Positions 7,089 to 16,894 of a stretch of DNA of 64,000 nucleotides are shown piece by piece. Both the position numbers and the translations under genes were made by a program. Source of the DNA: Aphodoplasma sp045626925 (GTDB lineage Bacteria > Bacillota > Clostridia > UBA1381 > UMGS1253); the NCBI GenBank assembly GCA_045626925.1, contig JAZUQZ010000029.1, forward strand, positions 109,152 to 173,151. The letters are read 5' to 3'. The notes beneath the pieces are model-generated. The model was given only the letters and a program-made list of their open reading frames with translations. It ran no database searches and was not told the DNA's origin. Numbering within the stretch: position 1 is the first letter of the stretch; every line of letters starts with the position of its first letter.

Positions 7089-9551
7089 ATGGTTGTCGGT
7101 GTAATAGTTTCAAAAACTGCAAGACAGGTCGATAGGATTTTTGACTATGATGTGCCGGCACCGCTATGCGCTGACATATGTATTGGAAGTCGGGTTATAG
7201 TGCCGTTTGGCGTCAGAAGCATGCTCTGTGAAGGGTATGTTTTTGAAATTAGGGAAGAATCTGATGCAAAAAGGCTTAAACAGATAGAAAGCATAGTAGA
7301 CAAAGAGCCGGCTTTTGACAAAAATGGCGCACAGCTTATAGAATATCTTCGCGAAAAGACGCTTTGTACCTATATCGAGGCGGTACACATTTTAATCCCT
7401 ACCGGTACAAATGTGATATTTGAACAGTGGGTAGAGCTTTTGGAGTGCGACAGCGATATAAAAGAAAAGTGTATAAAAAAATCGCCGATAAAGCAAGAGA
7501 TTATAGATGTGCTTGGGCGTGAAGGCGGCAAGAGCGAGCTTGGGCGTTTGATGTCTATGTGGGAGAGCAATATAAGAGCGCACATAAACACGCTCGAAAA
7601 GAATGGTATTGTTAAAATAGTTCAGCACGACAGCGTTAATGTGAAAAATCGGCTCGTGCGTTTTGTGTCGCTTAATATAGATGATGACGAGGCGCAAAGG
7701 CTTTGTGACGAGCTTGAAAAAAAGGCACCACGCCAGGCAAAAATTATTGATATATTGCGTGCAAATGAAAAAGTGATACTATCTGACCTTGTGTATCTTG
7801 CGTCGGCATCGTATTCGACGGTGACATCGCTTTATAAAAAGGGAATTGTGGATTTATATGATGTGGAGGTGCTTCGCAACCCTGGCATAGACAAGAAAGC
7901 TGCAAAAGAAGGCTTTAAAACACTGACAGAGCAACAACAAAGCGCAAAAGAGAGGCTGCAGCGCTCTATGGAGAGTGGCAAAGGCGATGTGTTTTTGTTA
8001 CATGGTGTAACGGGTTCGGGCAAAACCGAGGTCTATATGCATCTTATAAAGCATGCAATAAGCATGGGCAAAACGGCGATAGTGCTTGTGCCCGAGATAT
8101 CGCTTACTCCACTTATGACAAAGCGATTTGTATCGCGATTTGGTGAGCGCGTTGCAATACTTCACAGTGCGCTTTCACTTGGTGAGCGCTATGATGAGTA
8201 TAAACGCATAAAGCGTGGCGAGATCGATGTTGTAGTCGGCGCAAGGAGTGCGATTTTTGCCCCGCTTGACAATATTGGCGCGATAATAGTCGATGAAGAA
8301 CACGAGTATACTTATAAATCGGAAATGGCACCGCGCTATCATGCGCGTGATGTGGCGATATATCGCGCCAGGCAATATAGCGCAGTGTGTGTGCTTGCAT
8401 CGGCAACGCCGAGTATTGAAAGCTATTATAAGGCAAAGAGCGGAGTATATAGCCTTATAGAAATGGATAGTCGTATAGGCGAGCAAAAAATGCCCACGGT
8501 TTATATAGAGGATATGAGAAAAGAGCTTGAAAATGGTAATCGCTCAATGTTTAGCGAGATGCTTTCAAATGAGCTTTTGTATAATATTGAGCATGGCGAG
8601 CAAAGTATATTATTTCTTAACAGACGCGGATTTTCGACTTTTGTTTCGTGCCGCAGCTGTGGTTATGTGGCATCGTGTCCGCATTGTAATATATCGCTTA
8701 CATATCACAGATATACAAATCGGCTTGTGTGTCATTATTGTGGTTATACGCATGAAAATTATAGCATATGTCCACAGTGTGGGAGCAAATATATAAAGCA
8801 CTTTGGAGCAGGCACACAGAAGCTTGAGGAGGAATTAAAAAAGAAGTTTGAGGGCATCAATACTGTAAGGATGGATTTTGATACAACATCGACAAAGAGT
8901 GCGCATGAAAAGCTTTTGAAAAAATTTGAAGACGAAAAGGCAGATGTGCTTATTGGTACCCAGATGGTGTCAAAAGGCCTTGATTTTGACAATGTAACGC
9001 TTGTTGGTGTTGTGGCAGCAGATACATCTCTTTATGTTGATGATTACAGGAGCAGCGAGCGCACATTTAATCTTATAACACAGGTGTGCGGCAGAGCAGG
9101 TCGCGGCAAGCTTGAGGGACGGGCGATTGTTCAGACATATACGCCCGAGCATAGCGCAATAGTGCATGCAAAAAATCATGATTATAAGGGCTTTTATAAC
9201 GACGAGATAAAGCTTCGTAAGGCGATGAATTATCCGCCGTTTTGTGAGCTTGTTTCGATTTTGATAAGCGGAAAAGATGAAAAAGTGGTAAAAAGCTATG
9301 CACAAAGTGAAGCAGACAGGCTTGGGACAATATTAAAAAACAAAGCGGGACAAAAGACGCTTCTTCTTGGACCTACGCCGGCGGCGCTTTCGAAAATAAA
9401 AGACAAGTACCGATTTATTATAGTTATAAAGTGCGAGTGTGCAGATGAGCTTAATGATATATTAAAAAGTGTTACACAAAATGCACTAAAGCATGAAAAC
9501 AGTAAACATATAAGTGTTTTGATTGATAAAAATCCGAACAATCTATCATAG
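7089..9551 (+). CDS. priA: Primosomal replication restart helicase PriA
   Basis: 3'-to-5' superfamily 2 helicase that reloads the replisome at stalled forks. 820 residues: an N-terminal DNA-binding region, Walker A GVTGSGKTEVY near residue 305, the DEEH box near 400, and two zinc-binding groups between about 515 and 565 (CRSCGYVASCPHC and CHYCGYTHENYSICPQC) inserted in the helicase core, followed by VCGRAGRG. I start at ATG 7089 because GGAGG lies five bases upstream and MVVGVIV is the family start; the in-frame ATG at 7077 precedes that site. Followed by def and fmt, as in many Firmicutes. Confidence 0.96.
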   Translation: MVVGVIVSKTARQVDRIFDYDVPAPLCADICIGSRVIVPFGVRSMLCEGYVFEIREESDAKRLKQIESIVDKEPAFDKNGAQLIEYLREKTLCTYIEAVHILIPTGTNVIFEQWVELLECDSDIKEKCIKKSPIKQEIIDVLGREGGKSELGRLMSMWESNIRAHINTLEKNGIVKIVQHDSVNVKNRLVRFVSLNIDDDEAQRLCDELEKKAPRQAKIIDILRANEKVILSDLVYLASASYSTVTSLYKKGIVDLYDVEVLRNPGIDKKAAKEGFKTLTEQQQSAKERLQRSMESGKGDVFLLHGVTGSGKTEVYMHLIKHAISMGKTAIVLVPEISLTPLMTKRFVSRFGERVAILHSALSLGERYDEYKRIKRGEIDVVVGARSAIFAPLDNIGAIIVDEEHEYTYKSEMAPRYHARDVAIYRARQYSAVCVLASATPSIESYYKAKSGVYSLIEMDSRIGEQKMPTVYIEDMRKELENGNRSMFSEMLSNELLYNIEHGEQSILFLNRRGFSTFVSCRSCGYVASCPHCNISLTYHRYTNRLVCHYCGYTHENYSICPQCGSKYIKHFGAGTQKLEEELKKKFEGINTVRMDFDTTSTKSAHEKLLKKFEDEKADVLIGTQMVSKGLDFDNVTLVGVVAADTSLYVDDYRSSERTFNLITQVCGRAGRGKLEGRAIVQTYTPEHSAIVHAKNHDYKGFYNDEIKLRKAMNYPPFCELVSILISGKDEKVVKSYAQSEADRLGTILKNKAGQKTLLLGPTPAALSKIKDKYRFIIVIKCECADELNDILKSVTQNALKHENSKHISVLIDKNPNNLS

Positions 9552-9577
9552 AATATAAAACATAGGAGGCAAAAAGA

Positions 9578-10048
9578 ATGGCTATAAGGCTTATTCGTAA
9601 AGAGGGCGATGAGATTTTGCGCAAAAAAAGTCGCGAGGTAAGTGTTTTTGATGATAAACTTGCATTACTTATTGATGATATGTACGATACAATGTATGAG
9701 GCAAACGGGGTAGGGCTTGCAGCGGTGCAGGTTGGTATTTTAAAGCGCGTAGTTGTAGTAGATACACGCGAGGAAGGCGAAAAATTTGAGCTTGTAAACC
9801 CTGTAATCATATCGAGTGAGGGCAGTCGCGAGGTTACTGAAGGGTGCCTTAGCGTGCCCGGTGTAAACGGATATGTAATCCGTCCCGAGAAGGTTGTATT
9901 AAAAGCACAGGACAGATATGGAAATATGCACGAATACAGTGCGGAGGGCCTTTTGGCACAAGCATTTTGTCACGAGACAGAGCATCTTGATGGTGGGTTG
10001 TTTATAGATAAGGTTATTGAATATGTAGACAACGAAGACGACGAATAA
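9578..10048 (+). CDS. def: Peptide deformylase
   Basis: Removes the formyl group from nascent proteins; cytosolic metalloenzyme, usually Fe2+. 156 residues, normal length. The three family motifs are present: GVGLAAVQVG (motif 1), EGCLSVPG with the metal-binding cysteine (motif 2) and HETEH (motif 3). Motif 3 is HExDH in most members; here the residue before the second histidine is Glu, while both metal histidines and the catalytic Glu are kept. AGGAGG precedes the ATG by ten bases. Pairs functionally with fmt, the next gene. Confidence 0.95.
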   Translation: MAIRLIRKEGDEILRKKSREVSVFDDKLALLIDDMYDTMYEANGVGLAAVQVGILKRVVVVDTREEGEKFELVNPVIISSEGSREVTEGCLSVPGVNGYVIRPEKVVLKAQDRYGNMHEYSAEGLLAQAFCHETEHLDGGLFIDKVIEYVDNEDDE

Positions 10049-10077
10049 TATAAAATGATGAGTATGGGGTGATATGT

Positions 10078-11016
10078 GTGAGAGTGTTATTTATGGGAAC
10101 ACCTGATTTTGCGGTTGGGTGCTTTGATGCATTATATAAAAACGGCTATGATATTGTTGCTGCAATAAGTCAGCCCGACAGACCAAAGGGCAGGGGACAT
10201 AAAATGCAAATGACGCCCGTACACGAGTATGCAGAATCAAAAGGCATTGTAACATATCAGCCACAAAGCATTAAAAACGGCGAGATGCAGGAGATTTTAG
10301 ACAAGACAAAACCTGATGTAATTGTCGTTGTTGCATATGGAAAAATTTTGCCCGAATATATTTTGAATTATCCAAAATACGGGTGCATAAATGTGCACGC
10401 GTCACTTTTGCCGAAATATAGAGGTGCGGCACCGATTCAAAGGTGTATAATTGACGGCGAAAAGGTAACGGGCGTTACGACGATGTATATGGAAAAAGGT
10501 CTTGATACAGGCGATATGCTTGTAAAAAAAGAGATAGAAATTATGGACGATGATACGGCAGGGACGCTTCATGATAAGCTTATGGAGCTTGGGGCAAAGG
10601 CTATTATTGAAACGCTTGACATGCTTAAAGAAGGGAGCATATGTCCTGAAAAGCAAAACGATGATGAAAGCTGTTATGCGGCTATGATTGATAAAGCCTC
10701 GGCACTTATAGACTGGAGCCAAAGTGCAGAGCAAATCGTCAACCTTGTAAGAGGGATGAATCCGTATCCGTTTGCGTATACTTTTTATCAGGGCAAGATA
10801 ATGAAAATTGGAGAGGCGCATGTGGCCAAAGCTGATAAAAGTGTGGCGGCAGGCACAATTATAGATGTGTCGCGCGATGCGGTAAGCGTTTTGTGTGGCA
10901 ACGGTGCGATAGATATAAAGACGGTGCAGTTTGAGGGTAAAAAAATGATGAGCATACGCGATTATATGTCGGGGCACACTATTGATAAGGGTGTTATTTT
11001 GGGAGAAGAAGCATAA
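10078..11016 (+). CDS. fmt: Methionyl-tRNA formyltransferase
   Basis: Formylates initiator Met-tRNA with 10-formyltetrahydrofolate. 312 residues. N-terminal FMGTPDFAV, then the catalytic region NVHASLLPKYRGAAPIQ near residue 108 (with the Asn-His-Ser set) and GVTTMYMEKGLDTGDML; a C-terminal tRNA-binding domain follows. The GTG at 10078 gives the family start MRVLFMGTPDF and has GGGGTGA eight bases upstream; an in-frame GTG at 10069 lies inside that site. Adds the group that def removes. Confidence 0.96.
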   Translation: MRVLFMGTPDFAVGCFDALYKNGYDIVAAISQPDRPKGRGHKMQMTPVHEYAESKGIVTYQPQSIKNGEMQEILDKTKPDVIVVVAYGKILPEYILNYPKYGCINVHASLLPKYRGAAPIQRCIIDGEKVTGVTTMYMEKGLDTGDMLVKKEIEIMDDDTAGTLHDKLMELGAKAIIETLDMLKEGSICPEKQNDDESCYAAMIDKASALIDWSQSAEQIVNLVRGMNPYPFAYTFYQGKIMKIGEAHVAKADKSVAAGTIIDVSRDAVSVLCGNGAIDIKTVQFEGKKMMSIRDYMSGHTIDKGVILGEEA

Positions 11017-11043
11017 AAATATAACGAAAGAAGGGATTTTTCT

Positions 11044-11745
11044 ATGCCTTTATATTATCCTATTTTTGATAGCACATATTTTTGGTATGTACTCATACCT
11101 CTTATAATCTCATTATGGGCAAGTGCAAGGGTAAATTCTACCTTTAAAAAATATTCTGAATTTTCAAATTCGCGCAATTTGACTGCATCAGAGGTCACAC
11201 GGACAATACTTGATAAAAGCGGTCTTGGTTCTGTAAGAGTGGAGCGCGTTGCGGGCGAGCTTACGGACCATTATGACCCGCGCACGAACACGATACGACT
11301 TTCGGAGAGTGTATATGATTCGACATCTGTGGCGGCGATTGGCGTTGCAGCGCACGAAGCGGGCCACGCTGCACAGCATGATAAGGGATATTTGCCGATA
11401 AAGCTGCGCAATATGCTTGTTCCGGTGGCAAACTTTTCGGCGCGTCTTGCTATGCCGCTTATTTTGTTTGGGTTTTTGCTTGAGTTGGGTGGACTTGTAA
11501 ATATTGCAATTATTTTATATAGTGCGGTGGTGTTGTTTTCACTTATAACACTACCTGTTGAATACAATGCGTCAAGAAGAGCGCTTGTTACGCTTGATGA
11601 ATATGGCATTTTGACCGATGAAGAAAATTCTGCTGCAAAAAAGGTGCTTGGGGCAGCGGCTATGACATATGTTGCCTCGATGCTTGCTGCGCTTGGGAGT
11701 TTTTTGCGTATACTCGCGATTTTTGGCGGGCGAAGAGATCGCTAA
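11044..11745 (+). CDS. Neutral zinc membrane metallopeptidase, YugP family
   Basis: 233 residues of the DUF950/YugP family. The zinc motif HEAGH lies near residue 112 (VAAHEAGHAAQHDKGY), with a likely third ligand in the PVEYNASRRA segment. Membrane segments flank it at the N-terminus, around 138-175 and near the C-terminus. The natural substrate of the family is not known to me. AAGAAGGG precedes the ATG. The place between fmt and rsmB is common in Clostridia, so it belongs to the operon; nothing here suggests transfer. Confidence 0.88.
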   Translation: MPLYYPIFDSTYFWYVLIPLIISLWASARVNSTFKKYSEFSNSRNLTASEVTRTILDKSGLGSVRVERVAGELTDHYDPRTNTIRLSESVYDSTSVAAIGVAAHEAGHAAQHDKGYLPIKLRNMLVPVANFSARLAMPLILFGFLLELGGLVNIAIILYSAVVLFSLITLPVEYNASRRALVTLDEYGILTDEENSAAKKVLGAAAMTYVASMLAALGSFLRILAIFGGRRDR

Positions 11746-11775
11746 ATGACGAAAAAATTTTAAAGGATTTGTAAT

Positions 11776-13116
11776 ATGGAGCATACAAACAATAACGCAC
11801 GAATGTGTGCGTATAAGATACTTTATAAAATTGAAAAAGACGATGCATTTTCAAATATCGCGCTCAAGGAAGGCCTTGGCACAAGTGCGCTAAATGCGGC
11901 GGACAGGCGTCTTGTTACAACGATTGTGTACGGGTGCGTCAAATACAGACGCTATCTTGATTATGTGATATCGCGTTTTTCAAGTGTAAAGATAAAAAAG
12001 CTTTCGACAAATGTGCTCTTGATATTGCGAATGGGAATATATCAGATTATAAAGCTTGACCGCGTGCCTGACAGTGCGGCGGTAAACGAAAGTGTAAAGC
12101 TTGCCTCAAAGCTTGCATATCGTTCGAAAGGTTTTATCAATGCGCTTTTGCGCAAGGTATCTGCTGAAAAGAGCAGAATTGATTTGCCGGTGGATTTGTG
12201 TGAAAGGCTTGGGGTAGAGTATTCATATCCTGATGAGCTTGTGAAAATGTGGCTTGATGATTATGGCGAGGCGTTTTGTGAGGAGCTTATGCGTGCATCT
12301 AATGAGAGCGCGCCGCTGACTGTGCGTGTGAACACATTGAAAACAGATGAAGACACACTTATAAAACGACTTTGTGATGATGGTATTAGAGCAAAAAAAA
12401 CGAACATTAAAAATATGCTTATTCTTGATGGAAATGATATTGCATCGCTTGATAGTTATAGGGAGGGACTTTTCACGCCCCAGGGTATAGGCTCGTATCT
12501 TGCGTGCATGGCTCTTGGTGTATCTTGTGGCGATGTTGCAGTGGATTTGTGTGCTGCGCCGGGCGGCAAGAGTACACATATAGCCGAGCTTATGAACAAT
12601 TCGGGCATAATACATTCGTTTGATATACATGAGCACAGGACAGCACTTATAGAAAATAGTGCGGGAAGGCTTGGTATAGATATTATAAAAGCACAGGTGG
12701 CCGATAGTTCGGTTTGTATGAATAAGCATATACAAAGTGCCGATGCGGTGCTTGCCGATGTGCCGTGCAGCGGCCTTGGAATTATACGAAAAAAACCTGA
12801 TATAAAGTGGAGCTTTGACAAAGATGAGTTAGAGGAACTTGCAAGGTTGCAGTATGCGATTTTATGTACGGGTGCAAAATATGTAAAGGTTGGTGCTACG
12901 CTCGTATATAGTACTTGTACTATTTCAAAGACAGAAAACATGGGAGTAGTGGAGCGGTTTTTGAAAGAAAATGATAATTTTACACTTTGCTCTATAGACG
13001 ATATAGTTCCAAAAGAATATAAAAAACCGAGCGCAAAGCAAGGATATGTCGAGTTTTATCCAAACATAGACGGCATCGATGGCTTTTTTATATGCAAAAT
13101 GAAAAGGAAGTGCTGA
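11776..13116 (+). CDS. rsmB: 16S rRNA (cytosine-967-C5)-methyltransferase RsmB
   Basis: 446 residues: an N-terminal NusB-like RNA-binding domain (about 1-140, with AADRRLVTTIVYGCVKYRRYLDYV) and a C-terminal Rossmann methyltransferase. SAM-binding DLCAAPGGKSTHIAE near residue 257; the two catalytic cysteines are in DVPCSGLG and in VYSTCTI. Length and motifs are normal. AAAGGA lies eight bases before the ATG. rlmN starts two bases after its stop. Confidence 0.95.
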   Translation: MEHTNNNARMCAYKILYKIEKDDAFSNIALKEGLGTSALNAADRRLVTTIVYGCVKYRRYLDYVISRFSSVKIKKLSTNVLLILRMGIYQIIKLDRVPDSAAVNESVKLASKLAYRSKGFINALLRKVSAEKSRIDLPVDLCERLGVEYSYPDELVKMWLDDYGEAFCEELMRASNESAPLTVRVNTLKTDEDTLIKRLCDDGIRAKKTNIKNMLILDGNDIASLDSYREGLFTPQGIGSYLACMALGVSCGDVAVDLCAAPGGKSTHIAELMNNSGIIHSFDIHEHRTALIENSAGRLGIDIIKAQVADSSVCMNKHIQSADAVLADVPCSGLGIIRKKPDIKWSFDKDELEELARLQYAILCTGAKYVKVGATLVYSTCTISKTENMGVVERFLKENDNFTLCSIDDIVPKEYKKPSAKQGYVEFYPNIDGIDGFFICKMKRKC

Positions 13117-13118
13117 TA

Positions 13119-14141
13119 ATGACAGATTTGAGAAGTCTTACATACAGCGAACTTGAAAAATTTATTATAGATATGGGTGAGGCGCGTTTTCGTGCAGAGC
13201 AGATTTTTTCGCATCTTCATGCAAAGGCGGTCGATAGCTTTGATGAAATGACGAATTTGTCAAAGCAGCTTCGTGAAAAGCTTTGCGAGAGAGCATACAT
13301 AAGCCGAGCGCGAATTGCACAAAAATTTGTATCAAAAATAGACGGCACGATAAAATATCTTATCGAATTTGAAGATGGCGAGTGTGTCGAAACAGTTATA
13401 ATGCGTTATCATCATGGCATTACGGCGTGTATATCATCACAGGCGGGATGTCGCATGGGGTGCAACTTTTGTGCTTCTACAATCGGAGGCAAAAAGCGCG
13501 ACCTTTTATCAGGCGAAATAATTTTGCAGCTTATACTTGCACAAAAGGATATTGGAGAGAGAATATCAAATATTGTTATGATGGGAATTGGTGAGCCATT
13601 TGACAACTTTTATAATGTGAAACGCTTTTTGATAAATGTAAACGATAAACGGGGACTTAATATCGGATACAGACATATATCGCTTTCGACATGCGGACTT
13701 GTTGATGGTATTGATGAGCTTGCAAAGATGAATATACCGATTACACTTTCGATATCGCTTCATGCACCGAACGATGAAATACGAAATATGACGATGCCTG
13801 TTAATAAAAAGTACCCGATTGCAGAGCTTATAGAGGCGTGCCGCAGGTACCAGGCTGTTACAACGCGTCGCATATCATTTGAGTACGCGATGATTGATTC
13901 TGTAAATGATAGTGAGGACAATGCACGCGAGCTTGCAAAGAGACTTGAGGGGATAATGTGTCATGTAAACCTTATTCCTGTAAACAATGTTTCGGAACGC
14001 AATTATAAAAAAAGCAGTGTACAAACAATTAAAAATTTTGTTAAAATCCTTGAAAAAACAGGCATTACCGCGACTGTTCGTCGTTCACTTGGGGCGGATA
14101 TTTCAGCTTCTTGTGGACAATTGCGACAAAAGAGGTTATAA
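13119..14141 (+). CDS. rlmN: Dual-specificity 23S rRNA/tRNA adenine-C2 methyltransferase RlmN
   Basis: Radical SAM enzyme that methylates A2503 of 23S rRNA and A37 of some tRNAs. 340 residues. The 4Fe-4S motif is CRMGCNFC near residue 115; the second, methyl-carrying cysteine lies in GADISASCGQL near the C-terminus. SISLHAPND and GIGEPFDNF are further signatures. I start at ATG 13119, eight bases after AAGGAAG inside the end of rsmB; a longer reading from 13092 overlaps rsmB and adds nothing conserved. Not a Cfr type: no sign of resistance context. Confidence 0.96.
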   Translation: MTDLRSLTYSELEKFIIDMGEARFRAEQIFSHLHAKAVDSFDEMTNLSKQLREKLCERAYISRARIAQKFVSKIDGTIKYLIEFEDGECVETVIMRYHHGITACISSQAGCRMGCNFCASTIGGKKRDLLSGEIILQLILAQKDIGERISNIVMMGIGEPFDNFYNVKRFLINVNDKRGLNIGYRHISLSTCGLVDGIDELAKMNIPITLSISLHAPNDEIRNMTMPVNKKYPIAELIEACRRYQAVTTRRISFEYAMIDSVNDSEDNARELAKRLEGIMCHVNLIPVNNVSERNYKKSSVQTIKNFVKILEKTGITATVRRSLGADISASCGQLRQKRL

Positions 14142-14185
14142 TAGTTATAGGACAATCTTTAAAACAGATTGGGGGGGATAGATTT

Positions 14186-14917
14186 ATGATATCTGTTTTT
14201 GAAAGTGATATCGGACGCATCAGAGAAGAAAACCAGGATTGTTGTTGGGCGTTTTCTTTAAATGATACTATGTTTGGCGTTGTGGCAGACGGAATGGGCG
14301 GCCACAGAGGCGGAAGTGTTGCAAGTGAAATTGCAGTAGAAAATGTCAAGAAAATAATTGAGCAAGAGTATAAAGAAAATATGACCCAGGGGGCCCTTGT
14401 TTCGCTTTTGTCATCGTGTTGCACGAGTGCAAATAATGAGATTCTGAATCGGGCACAAAAGGAAAAAGAGCTTGATGGTATGGGTACGACGATGGTGCTT
14501 GCGGCAGTTAGGAAAAATCGTGTAACAATACTAAATGTCGGTGATAGCAGAGCCTATCTTGTGCAGGGCGATGAGCTTAAGCAGATAACAAAGGACCAAT
14601 CGTTTGTGCAGCTCCTCGTTGACAGAGGTGAGATTAGTGAAAGTGAAGCACAAAATCACCCACAAAAGAATGTGATAATGCAGGCGGTGGGCGTATCAGA
14701 CAGGATATCGCCTGATATATATGAGCTTGATTACAATGGAGAGTGTTTGATTTTGTGTTCGGACGGACTTAGTAACAAGCTTTCTGCCCAGGATATTGTA
14801 AAAGTAGTAAACGATGAGACTAAATCTGCTAATGAGAAGCTTGAGGCTTTGATACATATGGCGAACGAAGCCGGTGGCGAGGACAATATAAGTGTTGTTT
14901 TGATAATGGATAAGTAG
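14186..14917 (+). CDS. stp: PP2C-family Ser/Thr protein phosphatase (Stp/PrpC)
   Basis: 243 residues. Metal-dependent phosphatase that opposes PrkC. Motifs in order: EENQDCCW, VADGMGGHRGG, GMGTTMV, NVGDSRAYL, QAVGV, LILCSDGL and EDNISVV, with the metal-binding aspartates present. The ATG at 14186 is preceded by a run of seven G at 14171-14177; longer readings from 14111 cross the end of rlmN. prkC follows after 46 bases, the standard phosphatase-kinase pair of Gram-positive bacteria. Confidence 0.95.
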   Translation: MISVFESDIGRIREENQDCCWAFSLNDTMFGVVADGMGGHRGGSVASEIAVENVKKIIEQEYKENMTQGALVSLLSSCCTSANNEILNRAQKEKELDGMGTTMVLAAVRKNRVTILNVGDSRAYLVQGDELKQITKDQSFVQLLVDRGEISESEAQNHPQKNVIMQAVGVSDRISPDIYELDYNGECLILCSDGLSNKLSAQDIVKVVNDETKSANEKLEALIHMANEAGGEDNISVVLIMDK

Positions 14918-14963
14918 TACAGTTTCTTTTGTTAATCAATATAAAATTTTGGAGGACTGTGTG

Positions 14964-16883
14964 ATGAACGGAAATATACAAATCGGTACGCTTTTGGGCG
15001 GAAGATATGAAATACTTGAAAAAATCGGCACGGGCGGAATGGCAGATGTATACAAGGCAAGATGTCAGTTGCTCAAAAGACTTGTGGCAATAAAGGTGCT
15101 AAAGCCGGAATTTTCGGATGATGATGACTTTGTGCGTCGTTTCGCGGTGGAGGCACAAGCTGCGGCAAGTTTTTCGCACAATAATATTGTGTCTGTATAT
15201 GATGTAGGCAGCAGTGACGGCGTAAACTATATTATTATGGAGCTTGCAGAGGGTATTACGCTAAAGGAATATATTACTGAAAAGGGTGCACTTAAATGGC
15301 GTGAGGCAGCAAAAATCGCTGCAAAGATTTGTGCCGCGCTTGAGTGTGCACACAAAAATGGAATTGTGCATCGCGATATTAAGCCGCATAATATCATAAT
15401 TACAAATGACGGCGAAGCGAAGGTAACTGATTTTGGTATTGCGCGTGCGGCAACGGGTTCGACAACTGTTGCTGATAAGTCGGTAATTGGCTCGGCACAT
15501 TATTTTTCGCCCGAGCAGGCTCGCGGAGGGTATACAGATGCAAAGTCGGATATATATTCGACCGGTGTTACGCTTTATGAAATGCTTACGGGACGCGTTC
15601 CTTTTGATGCAGACAGTGCAGTTTCAGTTGCGATGATGCACATGGCAGAACAGGCAGTTTCGCCGCGCATAATAAATCCTGATGTAACAGAGGACATGGA
15701 AAAAATTGTTATGAAGGCTATGAGCAAGGAACAGAATTTGCGCTATCAAAGTGCAGGGGAAATGCTTGCAGACCTTGAAGCTGTTTTAACGGACATGCCT
15801 CTTGGTTTTGGTGAAGAAATTGAAATATTAAAAGCAGATGATGAAGAAATGAGAAGCAGAGCAAGAAGGAGCAAATCTTCAAGACGAAAGAGCGTAAAAA
15901 AAGCCAGAAATAATGCACCACTCACAAAGAGCGAAAAACGCCTGGCAGGTTTTGCAATAGCAGCAGGGGTTGCTTTGCTTGGTGTCGTTTTGATTGGATT
16001 TTTGCTTTTATTTGGTGGCTTTGGTTCGTCACAAGGGGATGAAACTGTGGTACCATCTATTGAGGGGAAAACACTTGCTGAGGCAAAAGATATGCTAAAG
16101 AAAGCAAAGCTTGATTTTCATATTGATGAAGAAATTGCATCAGTGCAATTTGCAAAGGATACTATAATTTCACAAGACCCTGTTGCAGAGCGCAGAGTTA
16201 AAAAAGGCGCAAAGGTTCATGTAAAGGTCAGCACAGGTGCAGATGGGCAGGTTGTTGTGCCCAATGTTGCCAATTATGAAAAGATGAATGCAAAAGAAAC
16301 CCTTGAAAAGCTTGGCTTTGTGGTTGTGTTTACAGAAGAGCAAAGTGAAAATATTGCCGTAGGAACAGTTATTCGCCAATCGCCTGATTTTGGAGTCGGG
16401 GCAAAGCTTGGAGATACGATACGCCTTTACATAAGTGCAAATCTTGATAAGGTAGATGTGCCGAGCGTTGTCGGCAAATCACTTGCGCAGGCAAAAAATG
16501 ATATCGAGGCTGTGGGACTTGTTGTTGGCAATGTGACGGAACAAGAATCAAATCAAGATGTTGGTACAGTAATAAGGCAAAGTCCGGAAAGTGGAGAAAA
16601 AGCAGACAAAAAGAGCGCTGTTGCACTTACAGTAAGTAAGGGATCGGGCTCATCTAATAGTGATGAAACTGCGTTTAAGATGAAGACGATAAGTCTGCCT
16701 GTACCACAAAGCAAGGAATCGACCAGAATTCGTGTAGTTGCAAACGGCAAACAGATACATGATGCGGTTCATAATAAGAGTGAGATAAGCTTTGATATAC
16801 CGGTAAAAGGCAAGAGCAGTGCAACACTTGAGATTTATCATGATGGTGCACTTGTTGGAAAACAGACAATTACTTTTAATTAG
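14964..16883 (+). CDS. prkC: PASTA-domain Ser/Thr protein kinase PrkC
   Basis: 639 residues. Cytoplasmic kinase domain (about 8-275) with GTGGMADVYKA, the VAIKVLK lysine, catalytic HRDIKPHN, DFGIARA and SPEQARGGYTDAKSDIYS. A basic juxtamembrane stretch leads to one membrane helix near 327-352, followed by three PASTA repeats outside (about 355-570, each starting with a VPS or VPN motif) that sense muropeptides or lipid II. A last domain of about 70 residues, rich in beta-type sequence, is seen in some clostridial PrkC. GGAGG lies eight bases before ATG 14964. Its target pathway, wall synthesis, lies in the next operon. Confidence 0.95.
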   Translation: MNGNIQIGTLLGGRYEILEKIGTGGMADVYKARCQLLKRLVAIKVLKPEFSDDDDFVRRFAVEAQAAASFSHNNIVSVYDVGSSDGVNYIIMELAEGITLKEYITEKGALKWREAAKIAAKICAALECAHKNGIVHRDIKPHNIIITNDGEAKVTDFGIARAATGSTTVADKSVIGSAHYFSPEQARGGYTDAKSDIYSTGVTLYEMLTGRVPFDADSAVSVAMMHMAEQAVSPRIINPDVTEDMEKIVMKAMSKEQNLRYQSAGEMLADLEAVLTDMPLGFGEEIEILKADDEEMRSRARRSKSSRRKSVKKARNNAPLTKSEKRLAGFAIAAGVALLGVVLIGFLLLFGGFGSSQGDETVVPSIEGKTLAEAKDMLKKAKLDFHIDEEIASVQFAKDTIISQDPVAERRVKKGAKVHVKVSTGADGQVVVPNVANYEKMNAKETLEKLGFVVVFTEEQSENIAVGTVIRQSPDFGVGAKLGDTIRLYISANLDKVDVPSVVGKSLAQAKNDIEAVGLVVGNVTEQESNQDVGTVIRQSPESGEKADKKSAVALTVSKGSGSSNSDETAFKMKTISLPVPQSKESTRIRVVANGKQIHDAVHNKSEISFDIPVKGKSSATLEIYHDGALVGKQTITFN

Positions 16884-16894
16884 GGGGCATTTTT

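Noticed and set aside
13119..14141. Cfr-type resistance methyltransferase
   Set aside because: Start, length, motifs and the position between rsmB and stp are those of housekeeping RlmN.
14111..14185. N-terminal extension of the PP2C phosphatase into rlmN
   Set aside because: Overlaps the conserved GADISASCGQL end of rlmN; ATG 14186 has its own G-rich ribosome site.
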